A DNA stretch of 29,752 bases from a virus: IMG/VR virus record IMGVR_UViG_3300032164_000055, positions 1 through 29,752 of that record, one strand, 5' to 3'. The notes beneath the pieces are model-generated. The model saw only the letters and a list, made by a program, of their open reading frames with translations. It did no database searches and had not been told where the DNA came from. How positions within the stretch are numbered: the first letter of the stretch is position 1; each line of letters opens with the position of its first letter. Position numbers and translations under genes: made by a program. Shown here one piece after another: positions 1-4,734 of the stretch.

Positions 1-42
1 ATGACTTGGGTTTTCCCTGCTGTCGTCGGCCCCATCCCCTAG
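1..42 (+). CDS. Possible 3' end of a gene entering from the left
   Basis: The first 42 bases read as an open frame ending MTWVFPAVVGPIP then TAG. The window starts exactly on this ATG, so it cannot be decided whether it is the tail of a longer gene or a chance frame. Terminator-like hairpins further right on the same strand (478-504 and 599-645) would fit a plus-strand operon ending here. No family is recognisable from 13 residues. Confidence 0.2.
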   Translation: MTWVFPAVVGPIP

Positions 43-414
43 CAGGAGTCAAGGTGGAACCGGTTACGGCTAGGCCGCAACTTCCTCCGCCCAACCGAAT
101 TTCGCGAGGATCGCGTCTGCTTCGGCAAGCGAAGGGGCCATGTTTTGTACATTGCCTATTGTTGTTTTGATCGACTTTTAAGGCGGCCAACGATCATCCG
201 CCACTTGCTGTGACCAACTGAGATGAGGCGCTCGATACCAGTACACCCCCACTCAAAATTAACCGCCCACACTCCCCAGCCAAATTCGGACTTGCCAAAA
301 TGCCCACACTCCCCAGCCAAATTCAAGACCTTTGCCATGTACGTCCCATACCCCCCAGCCAAATCCCATGTGCCCGCCACCCACATTCCCCAGCCAAATC
401 ACCAACCATGTCTA

Positions 415-438
415 CCCCCCGTTCCCCCACCCTCACCC
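415..438 (-). other. G-quadruplex-capable tract on the minus strand
   Basis: On the plus strand there are C-runs at 415-420, 424-428, 430-432 and 436-438, separated by GTT, A and TCA. The complementary strand therefore has four G-runs of at least three with loops of 3, 1 and 3 bases, which fits the classical intramolecular quadruplex pattern. It overlaps the fifth unit of the repeat array. Confidence 0.55.
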
Positions 439-449
439 AGCCAAATCGC

Positions 450-470
450 CCCGGTTTAAGGAGAACCGGG
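450..470. other. Perfect 7-bp hairpin with SD-like loop
   Basis: CCCGGTT (450-456) is exactly complementary to AACCGGG (464-470). The 7-base loop TAAGGAG contains AAGGAG, a strong Shine-Dalgarno sequence when read on the plus strand, but no credible gene starts just after it. It may be part of a non-coding RNA that ends at one of the two following terminator-like hairpins. Confidence 0.4.
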
Positions 471-477
471 AACCCCT

Positions 478-504
478 CCGCCACAGAGGCGGTCTGTTCC
501 TTTT
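478..504 (+). terminator. Terminator-like hairpin (plus strand)
   Basis: CCGCC (478-482) pairs with GGCGG (488-492) around the loop ACAGA. It is followed by the T-rich run TCTGTTCCTTTT. The stem is short but all G-C. It would end plus-strand transcription entering from the left. Confidence 0.4.
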
Positions 505-598
505 CGCCCCACACTTACCCAGCCAAATTCAAGGCACGGGAAACTGCGCATTTCGCACCGCCCATTGCAGGAAACGATGATAGAGGTTGTTGCCTCCA

Positions 599-645
599 CG
601 CCCGCTGGTATCTCATGCCTTCTGCCAAGCGGGCGCTGCTCTTTT
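599..645 (+). terminator. Terminator-like hairpin (plus strand)
   Basis: CGCCCGCT (599-606) is fully complementary to AGCGGGCG (628-635). Two more G-C pairs (607-608 with 625-626) follow a one-base bulge, leaving a 16-base loop. The plus strand continues CTGCTCTTTT, as expected for an intrinsic terminator. There is no T-run on the other side, so it acts on plus-strand transcripts only. Confidence 0.5.
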
Positions 646-678
646 GGCCAGCTACATGAGCATTTCTGCCCAATTATC

Positions 679-759
679 TGGTCGGGGTGCACACCGGCGG
701 ATCTCGCGTGAAGGGAGCCGGTAACCATGCACCACTGGAGCGCCGCAGGCTTCACCCTG
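679..759 (-). tRNA. tRNA-like sequence, probably degenerate
   Basis: The minus strand between 759 and 679 ends in CCA. Its ends can form an acceptor-like stem (CAGGGTG with CACCCCG, six of seven pairs). It lies 15 bases downstream of the tRNA at 775-852, so it would be a third member of the array. The inner arms do not fold normally: the candidate anticodon and T loops come out at about 11 bases. A competing strong pairing, ACCGGC with GCCGGT, is also present. I treat it as a relic or chance resemblance. Confidence 0.2.
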
Positions 760-774
760 CTTGCTCAGCAAAAT

Positions 775-852
775 TGGTTGCAGGCCGGTGGCGTAACCCA
801 CCGCTTCCGTCGGCTATGAACCGCGCGCGGCCCCTGAACTTGGCTGCCTGCA
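775..852 (-). tRNA. Putative tRNA with CAT anticodon, atypical
   Basis: This 78-nt stretch has a perfect 7-bp acceptor stem (TGCAGGC with GCCTGCA) and an encoded ACCA end. The anticodon loop TTCATAG places CAT at 34-36 with T33 and A37. The T stem CGGTG/CACCG is intact. Odd points are an anticodon stem with only three good pairs next to the loop, a 3-bp D stem and an 8-base T loop. It begins five bases after the initiator-like tRNA ends and so is probably processed from the same transcript. CAT could mean elongator Met, or Ile if the C is modified to lysidine. Confidence 0.6.
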
Positions 853-857
853 TAAAT

Positions 858-933
858 TGGTTGCGGGGAAAGGAGTCGCACCTTCAACCTTCTGGTTATG
901 AGCCAGACGCGCTACTAGTTGCGCCACCCCGCG
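858..933 (-). tRNA. tRNA-Met (CAT), initiator-like
   Basis: A clean 76-nt cloverleaf: acceptor CGCGGGG/CCCCGCA, D stem GCGC/GCGC, anticodon stem TCTGG/CCAGA with loop CTCATAA, variable AGGTT, T stem GAAGG/CCTTT, then A and an encoded CCA. The first pair is C1:A72, the unpaired end that marks bacterial initiator tRNA, and both ends resemble E. coli tRNA-fMet. Two of the three G-C pairs expected next to an initiator anticodon loop are present; the third is T:A. The T loop TGCGACT has G at position 55 in place of the usual T. It is read from the promoter at 952-980. Confidence 0.93.
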
Positions 934-940
934 ATTTCAA

Positions 941-945
941 AGAAC
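941..945 (-). promoter_or_regulatory. GTTCT element, 7 nt before the initiator-like tRNA
   Basis: GTTCT read on the minus strand, seven bases before the tRNA 5' end at 933. It is the only member of the GTTCT set with a good -35/-10 pair in front of it, and it lies where transcription should begin. Confidence 0.45.
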
Positions 946-951
946 AGGGCC

Positions 952-980
952 AATGTAAATGACCCTCTTTAAAACGTCAA
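952..980 (-). promoter_or_regulatory. Sigma70-like promoter of the tRNA cluster
   Basis: Read on the minus strand: TTGACG (980-975), a 17-base spacer, then TACATT (957-952). The -35 box matches five of six consensus positions and the -10 box four of six, with ideal spacing. The predicted start lies near 945, on the G of the GTTCT pentamer, 12 bases before the mature tRNA 5' end. Confidence 0.65.
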
Positions 981-1015
981 CAATAAATTAAACTTTTTTT
1001 TCAGCCAGCGCAAAA

Positions 1016-1756
1016 TTATTTCTTTTTCCACGGCCACGTCAGCATCATCATCCGTTTAGGCGCAAAACCAAGGCCAGTGAAGTGATAAACGTAGGCTTGC
1101 ATGCCCGGTTTGTCCAGGTCTGGAAAAATAATGTTCCAAGTTTCGGGGACGAGCACCAACTTTACGCTTGAGCTGCTCTGCACAATCCAGTTGAACATGG
1201 CCTGTTCGTGCCAGCCGTACGTGCCGAAAATGCCTTCGGCGCAAACTCCAGGCTTGCGGAAGTCGTTGGCGGTCAGAAGCCTTGTTTCTTGCGCCAGGCG
1301 CTCGAAAATACCGAGGTGCATTTCGCTGGCAAGAAAGAAGCCCCCGTTGAAGAAACGGTCCAAGTAGACCGCAGGATCACACGTTTTGCCAAATCGGACC
1401 TGCATCTCCTCGATCCAGTTCGCGCGCACTACGAGGCGGGCTAGGTCGCGGTAACGTTGACTGAAGCGTTCCGAATCGTCGCGGACGGCAACGAATTCGT
1501 CGTAGCCGTAGATGTCAAACGGGTTTGGGGCTTGGTCAGAGATCAGGCAGTCAGCATCGTAGTAAAGGTACCGTTCATAGCCCCGCAGCGAGACGACCCG
1601 TCCAAACTTCTCGAATGAGGGAGCGAGGTGGGGTTCACGACGGTGGGTGCATTCCACGTAGTCGCACCCCCAGCGCTGGGCGGCGGCCAGGTGACTGGCC
1701 CGCGCGTTAGGGCACATGAAGTCGTTGAAATTGATCGTGAAAAATACTTTGTCCAT
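1016..1756 (-). CDS. GT-A fold glycosyltransferase (GT8-like)
   Basis: A 246-residue protein. The N terminus MDKVFFTINFND and the later YLYYDADC (DxD at residues 67-69) fit a GT-A nucleotide-sugar glycosyltransferase, in which the two aspartates bind the metal and UDP-sugar. Downstream, FFNGGFFLAS and GWHEQAMFNWIV resemble the acceptor and metal-binding blocks of GT8-type enzymes. The length is usual for the fold. The frame is open back to 1861, but the longer start would translate through the terminator at 1771-1808, so the ATG at 1756 is preferred; it lies eight bases after a GTTCT element. The substrate is unknown: phage DNA, a virion protein or host surface glycan are all possible. It is the last gene of the left minus-strand group. 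Confidence 0.75.
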   Translation of the reverse strand: MDKVFFTINFNDFMCPNARASHLAAAQRWGCDYVECTHRREPHLAPSFEKFGRVVSLRGYERYLYYDADCLISDQAPNPFDIYGYDEFVAVRDDSERFSQRYRDLARLVVRANWIEEMQVRFGKTCDPAVYLDRFFNGGFFLASEMHLGIFERLAQETRLLTANDFRKPGVCAEGIFGTYGWHEQAMFNWIVQSSSSVKLVLVPETWNIIFPDLDKPGMQAYVYHFTGLGFAPKRMMMLTWPWKKK

Positions 1757-1764
1757 ACGGTGAA

Positions 1765-1769
1765 AGAAC
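1765..1769 (-). promoter_or_regulatory. GTTCT element, 8 nt before the glycosyltransferase
   Basis: The minus strand reads GTTCTTTCACCGT then ATG. It lies directly after the T-run of the terminator at 1771-1808, so transcription of the glycosyltransferase must either read through or start about here. No Shine-Dalgarno sequence is present. Confidence 0.4.
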
Positions 1770-1770
1770 A

Positions 1771-1808
1771 GAAAAGAAAGAGCGCGGTGCCTACGAAACA
1801 CCGCGCTC
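1771..1808 (-). terminator. Intrinsic terminator after the phosphatase gene
   Basis: GAGCGCGGTG (1808-1799 on the minus strand) pairs perfectly over 10 bp with CACCGCGCTC (1789-1780) around a 9-base loop. It is followed by TTTCTTTTC. It lies between the phosphatase stop (1875) and the glycosyltransferase start (1756) and should end the upstream minus-strand operon. Confidence 0.85.
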
Positions 1809-1874
1809 AGGGGCGGTCCGTTGCGGATCGCCGTCCACCAGTTGGTCAAGCGGGCCAACACGCGAATTTTTTTT

Positions 1875-2306
1875 TTACGCTAAGGATCGAACGGATGCCC
1901 GGCAGATGCCCTGTACCGAAAGAGCGTTCTGGACAAGTGCCTCGTGCGGGCTGACGTCGGTTTTGGCTTTTTTGACAAAGGTATAGGCTTCCAGCACGTC
2001 GATGTTCTTGGCGCATGCGAGGTACAGCGCTACGACTGTTGCGGATCGGCTTCGTCCTGAATGGCAGTGGACCAGCACTTTCCTGTGGGTTTTTAGCAGG
2101 CTGTGCAGACAGAGCACGGCGGCGACGATGAGCCCCAGCGCATTGCCTGGTCCATCGATGAGGCCCACTTTGTGCCGCAGGTAGGTGGGATAGCCCACGC
2201 CATGAACGTCGAGGTCAAAAGCCACATTTAGGATCGCGGTTACATCCTCGGGGGCTTTGGCGTCTTGCGAGTTGCCAATAGCGATATTTTCGGTGATGAA
2301 AATCAT
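1875..2306 (-). CDS. Dual-specificity/tyrosine-type protein phosphatase
   Basis: A 143-residue protein with the cysteine phosphatase signature HCHSGRSRS (residues 80-88), matching HCx5R: C81 is the nucleophile and R87 holds the phosphate. D51 in GLIDGPGN is placed like the general acid of dual-specificity phosphatases, and the N-terminal NVAFDLD block is typical too. The length suits a minimal catalytic domain with no added targeting domain. The family removes phosphate from Tyr, Ser or Thr, or from RNA 5' ends or phosphoinositides in some branches; the substrate here is unknown. It is the last gene before the terminator at 1771-1808. Its leader holds a GTTCT element within a small palindrome (2313-2327), and a possible pseudoknot lies further upstream. 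Confidence 0.85.
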   Translation of the reverse strand: MIFITENIAIGNSQDAKAPEDVTAILNVAFDLDVHGVGYPTYLRHKVGLIDGPGNALGLIVAAVLCLHSLLKTHRKVLVHCHSGRSRSATVVALYLACAKNIDVLEAYTFVKKAKTDVSPHEALVQNALSVQGICRASVRSLA

Positions 2307-2312
2307 GCTTGG

Positions 2313-2327
2313 AAGAACGGCGTTCTT
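2313..2327 (-). promoter_or_regulatory. GTTCT element inside the palindrome AAGAAC-GCC-GTTCTT
   Basis: The minus strand reads AAGAACGCCGTTCTT, a perfect 6-bp inverted repeat with a 3-base spacer, ending seven bases before the phosphatase ATG if counted from GTTCT. It could be an operator, or a hairpin in the leader. There is no Shine-Dalgarno sequence in front of this start. Confidence 0.45.
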
Positions 2328-2368
2328 ACTGGTAGCCGTGGTGACACAGATGAATAACCCCTCTTGGA

Positions 2369-2407
2369 ACGTTGACTGGGAGGCGAGAATTTTTCAACGT
2401 ATTCTCG
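2369..2407 (-). ncRNA. Possible H-type RNA pseudoknot between genes
   Basis: On the minus strand, CGAGAA (2407-2402) can pair with TTCTCG (2389-2384), and ACGTTGA (2400-2394) with TCAACGT (2375-2369). The two stems interleave. Loop lengths are 1, 4 and 8 bases, allowed for an H-type pseudoknot with a 6-bp and a 7-bp stem. It starts 14 bases after the stop of the gene ending at 2421 and lies about 63 bases before the phosphatase start. It may be a 3'-end stabiliser or a leader control element. Confidence 0.4.
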
Positions 2408-2420
2408 GCGGCCACTAATT

Positions 2421-2696
2421 TCATGGGCTGGATGGAGCGCTGGATGATGGTGGCAAGGCCATCATCGACAGCTTTTTGGCCCGGGGCTCCACAAACTTGC
2501 GCAGTCTCGTGTAGTAATCGGGGGTCTTGGCCAGGTGCTGCTTGGCGATAGTCGTGGCCAGGCCCTTGTTGGTTGTGTGTTCGCCCTCTTCATCGGTGCC
2601 CAGGGCCAGCTCCTTTTTGCGAAAATGGCCCTTAGGTGTTGGTTTGATCCCGCAGGCATCGAGCATGACCTGGTCCAAAATGTGGCGTGCTTTCAT
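2421..2696 (-). CDS. Small phage protein, DUF5661-like
   Basis: A 91-residue protein. The segment ELALGTDEEGEHTTN, then ATTIAKQHLAKTPDYYTRL (about residues 30-65), follows the pattern I associate with DUF5661: a conserved EH followed by an ia.eHL.e.PDYYtrL block. No function is known for that family. The N terminus MKARHIL closely resembles the VKARQIL start of the metallopeptidase two genes upstream. GGGGG immediately precedes the ATG, one of the few clear purine-rich leaders on this strand. The C terminus is serine/proline-rich. It is in the operon running from the glycosylase to the phosphatase. Confidence 0.65.
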   Translation of the reverse strand: MKARHILDQVMLDACGIKPTPKGHFRKKELALGTDEEGEHTTNKGLATTIAKQHLAKTPDYYTRLRKFVEPRAKKLSMMALPPSSSAPSSP

Positions 2697-2704
2697 CCCC
2701 CTAA

Positions 2705-2938
2705 CTAGTGTTTTGGGCCGCGCAACACTCTGTTGTTAACGGGATCGATGGGGTACCACCGTTTGTCGATGCGGTCAAAGGCTTGGGTGATACCACGTTG
2801 TCTGGCTTCGGGCAAGATGTCCCGTAATTGTCCGTGCAGCTTTTTTCCGTCAAGGAGTTGGATCATCCATTGGGCAGACGGGATGGACGGAACATTGTCG
2901 GGGCTAGTCCTTTTCAGGGCATAATTGGTTCGGCTCAT
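2705..2938 (-). CDS. Small protein of unknown function
   Basis: A 77-residue, basic, soluble protein (MSRTNYALKRTS...RGPKH). I recognise no family. The central AQWMIQLLDGKKLHGQLRDILPEARQRGI is helical in character, and the C terminus is positively charged, which would fit a nucleic-acid or virion contact. It starts 24 bases after the metallopeptidase stop, with a GTTCT element seven bases before the ATG, and ends eight bases before the next gene. Tight spacing on both sides supports a real gene. Confidence 0.6.
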   Translation of the reverse strand: MSRTNYALKRTSPDNVPSIPSAQWMIQLLDGKKLHGQLRDILPEARQRGITQAFDRIDKRWYPIDPVNNRVLRGPKH

Positions 2939-2945
2939 ACTGGGT

Positions 2946-2950
2946 AGAAC
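2946..2950 (-). promoter_or_regulatory. GTTCT element, 7 nt before the 77-aa gene
   Basis: The minus strand reads GTTCTACCCAGT then ATG, in the 24-base gap between two genes, with no Shine-Dalgarno sequence. Confidence 0.35.
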
Positions 2951-2962
2951 AGCATGTGCTCT

Positions 2963-3772
2963 TCAGGCACCGGTGGGCGCTGCTTTACTTTTCTTCCACT
3001 CCTCGAAACTGGGGATCTCGCTCACAATAGCCCAGCCCGTGCGCAGCATGCCATGCGCGACACCGTCTTTTATGGGGTATCCGATGGCGGGAACTATGCC
3101 TAGGCCCACCGTGCTCAAGTCGTAATAGCCGTGGAATACGCCGTGCACAGCCTGCCCTTGCGGATCGCGCATAACGATCGGTAGTCCTGGGGGAGCTTTC
3201 ATGCCAGCGGTGCTTTCCTTGTGCATTTGGTAGGCGTACTTGCCAAAACGTTTACGATTTAGAGGCGTCATCGGGGCGTAACGGTCCAGTTTGCCTCGGC
3301 GCAGCAGGTCGCCCACATCCTTTCCCGCGCGGCGCGCTCCGCCCACGGCGTTGCGGGCCAGGGCCTGCATTTCCAGCGGGTCACGCAGGTACTTGTCGAT
3401 GTCTATTCGCCCGTGTTCATCAGAGTAATGGTCAAGTTTGTCAGCGGTTATCTGTAGAGGATCGCCTCCGCTGGCGCTGGCGCTGAGCATCTGATCGCGA
3501 TGGGTCAATTCGTGCTCGATGACGATGCGCAGGCGCTCGTCTTCCATCCTAAAAATCAGGGGGTTGAGAGTGATCCATTCGCCGTTCATGGCCCCCACCG
3601 CCCCCGTAGCCTTAATGGCGGGGTCGTCGGGGTCGAATCGGATATAGGTGCCTTCCAGCTTCTCGTTGGCGTCCTGCCAGGTAGGCGCGGAACGGATAAT
3701 AGCCAGAATGTCTTCGACCTCGTCGGAGGTCGGTCCAGTCAATAGTTCCAAAATTTGGCGCGCTTTCACCAC
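2963..3772 (-). CDS. Zincin-type metallopeptidase
   Basis: A 269-residue protein with the zinc motif HELTH at residues 87-91 inside the helix RIVIEHELTHRDQM: H87 and H91 bind zinc and E88 is the catalytic base. About 40 residues later YLRDPLEMQALA offers E134 as a likely third ligand, as in many small phage and plasmid zincins. The N terminus MVKARQIL resembles that of the 91-aa protein downstream. Residues 180-269 are not recognised. The start is GTG (a second GTG follows at once) with no clear ribosome binding site. The target is unknown; cleavage of a virion or host protein is possible. It lies 18 bases after the glycosylase gene and is surely cotranscribed with it. Confidence 0.7.
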   Translation of the reverse strand: MVKARQILELLTGPTSDEVEDILAIIRSAPTWQDANEKLEGTYIRFDPDDPAIKATGAVGAMNGEWITLNPLIFRMEDERLRIVIEHELTHRDQMLSASASGGDPLQITADKLDHYSDEHGRIDIDKYLRDPLEMQALARNAVGGARRAGKDVGDLLRRGKLDRYAPMTPLNRKRFGKYAYQMHKESTAGMKAPPGLPIVMRDPQGQAVHGVFHGYYDLSTVGLGIVPAIGYPIKDGVAHGMLRTGWAIVSEIPSFEEWKKSKAAPTGA

Positions 3773-3790
3773 TATAGATATCTGGGCAGG

Positions 3791-4417
3791 CTAGGGGTTT
3801 CCGTCTACCCAGAAGCCAAAGGCTTCCGCCAAATCGGCCCGAAACTGTTCGCGGGCCTTTTCCGTCGTGCTGCGCAGGACGTAGGCAGGGTGCCAGGTAG
3901 GCAGTACGGGCCAATTCTTGAATGTTCGGTATGTGCCTCTCACCTCGCTTATCGATTCGTTGACGCCAAGGCTTTCCAAAGCCGTGCTGCCGAGGGTGAT
4001 GATGATGCCCGGGTCGAGGATCTCAATCTGGGCGTACAGGTAAGACAAGCATTCCACCAGTTCTATCTTGGCAGGAGCACGGTTGGAAACGCCTAGCGGA
4101 GGGTTTGGGCGGCACTTGAGGGCATTGGCCAGAAAGACGTCTTTGCGCTCGATCTCAAATTCGGCCAGGACCTCCATTAGCAGTTGACCAGCTCGGCCCA
4201 CGAAAGGCAGGCCGATGGCGTCCTCGTCCATTCCAGGGGCCTCGCCGATGAAAAGTACGCCATCCCGCCGAACGGAACCCTCCCCGGGCACCGCGAGCGT
4301 GCGCACTTTGCTTAAAGGGCATCGCTGGCAGGTAACGATTTGGCGTTCGAGGTAGGCAAGGCGCTCGGCGATCGTGGCCCCAGAGTACCTAGCGAGGGCA
4401 ATGGAATCTGTTCTCAC
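3791..4417 (-). CDS. Uracil-DNA glycosylase, 4Fe-4S (family 4) type
   Basis: A 208-residue enzyme of the UDG superfamily. Motif A is GEAPGMDED (59-67), followed by GLPFVGRAGQLL, and motif B is HPAY (176-179). Cysteines at 30, 33 (CQRC), 102 (KCRP) and 123 (ECLS) fit the iron-sulfur cluster of family 4 enzymes. The family removes uracil from single- and double-stranded DNA and starts base excision repair. Its presence implies that this phage does not use uracil in place of thymine. The GTG start at 4417 keeps the full family length and lies eight bases after a GTTCT element. It is divergent from the small membrane protein gene at 4441, with 23 bases between the two starts, and is first in the left minus-strand operon. 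Confidence 0.9.
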   Translation of the reverse strand: MRTDSIALARYSGATIAERLAYLERQIVTCQRCPLSKVRTLAVPGEGSVRRDGVLFIGEAPGMDEDAIGLPFVGRAGQLLMEVLAEFEIERKDVFLANALKCRPNPPLGVSNRAPAKIELVECLSYLYAQIEILDPGIIITLGSTALESLGVNESISEVRGTYRTFKNWPVLPTWHPAYVLRSTTEKAREQFRADLAEAFGFWVDGNP

Positions 4418-4425
4418 TTGGTGAA

Positions 4426-4430
4426 AGAAC
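4426..4430 (-). promoter_or_regulatory. GTTCT element, 8 nt before the uracil-DNA glycosylase
   Basis: The minus strand reads GTTCTTTCACC then AA and GTG, nearly the same 11 bases as in front of the glycosyltransferase. It lies in the short gap between two divergent genes. Confidence 0.45.
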
Positions 4431-4440
4431 TGTTTTGTTT

Positions 4441-4734
4441 ATGACAACGTTTACTGCTGTTTGTTTGGCGCTGATAACCGTGTTTGTGGTCCTGGCCATC
4501 GTGTTTGTGCACTGGGGCATCATGGAGAAAAGGCGCAGTCGGGCCTTAAAGACGCTGCAAAAGGAGTGCGCCGATGCCTTGAGAGACTTGGAGGCTGCGC
4601 GTCAGGCGGTGCATGTTCCTTTTGCTGCATCCGAATTGCGATCCGAAATAAAATCCGCTGAGGTTAAGCCTCCTGTTGTTGGTTTAAAAGCCATACCGGC
4701 GGATGCGCCCTTGCGGCCTAGGCCTCGTCGCTAG
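4441..4734 (+). CDS. Small single-pass membrane protein
   Basis: A 97-residue protein with one strong N-terminal membrane segment (TAVCLALITVFVVLAIVFVHWGI, about residues 5-27). A basic stop-transfer patch EKRRSR and a charged helix (about 35-58) follow, then a proline/arginine-rich tail. The topology suggests a short periplasmic N terminus and a cytoplasmic body. An inner-membrane spanin-like or superinfection role would fit the shape, but no partner gene is seen, so this is only a guess. A TTG six bases upstream is also in frame; ATG at 4441 is preferred. Its end overlaps the convergent gene at 4718 by 17 bases. Confidence 0.6.
   Translation: MTTFTAVCLALITVFVVLAIVFVHWGIMEKRRSRALKTLQKECADALRDLEAARQAVHVPFAASELRSEIKSAEVKPPVVGLKAIPADAPLRPRPRR

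Larger units (their letters stand above)
265..528 (-). repeat. Array of six CCCAGCCAAAT direct repeats
   Basis: The 11-mer CCCAGCCAAAT occurs at 275-285, 312-322, 354-364, 389-399, 436-446 and 518-528. The intervals are 37, 42, 35, 47 and 82 bases, so the last gap is about twice the others. The first two units share a longer identical stretch of 23 bases (265-287 and 302-324). On the minus strand each unit reads ATTTGGCTGGG followed by a G/T-rich tail ending in TGGG or similar. The units do not keep a common reading frame, so this is a DNA or RNA signal, not a protein repeat. Possible roles are binding sites for a replication or packaging protein, or a transcription control array; the sequence does not choose between them. 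Confidence 0.8.
43..1015. other. Non-coding control region
   Basis: No convincing protein gene lies here. The frames that stay open between about 223 and 755 are proline-rich low-complexity translations of C-rich repeats and have no start signals. The region holds, in order, a spaced repeat array (265-528), a G-quadruplex-capable tract (415-438), a symmetric hairpin (450-470), two terminator-like hairpins (478-504, 599-645), a tRNA cluster on the minus strand (775-933, possibly from 679) and its promoter (952-980). Bases 43-222 show nothing I can name apart from a 23-codon minus-strand frame at 70-141. Confidence 0.6.

Noticed and set aside
70-141. 23-codon minus-strand frame MAPSLAEADAILAKFGWAEEVAA
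   Set aside because: Composition looks protein-like, but there is no ribosome binding site, neighbour or family. It may be a chance frame or gene remnant.
265-528. CRISPR array
   Set aside because: The repeat unit is only about 11 bases and the intervals vary from 35 to 82. The stretches between units are C-rich and partly alike, so they are not unique spacers. No cas gene is present.
223-755. Open frames of 78-119 codons in the non-coding region
   Set aside because: They are proline-rich translations of the C-rich repeats, change frame between units, and lack start signals and any known domain.
1757-1861. Longer start for the glycosyltransferase
   Set aside because: The added 35 residues would be translated across the intrinsic terminator at 1771-1808 and begin with a rare start codon; the conserved fold begins at MDKVFF.
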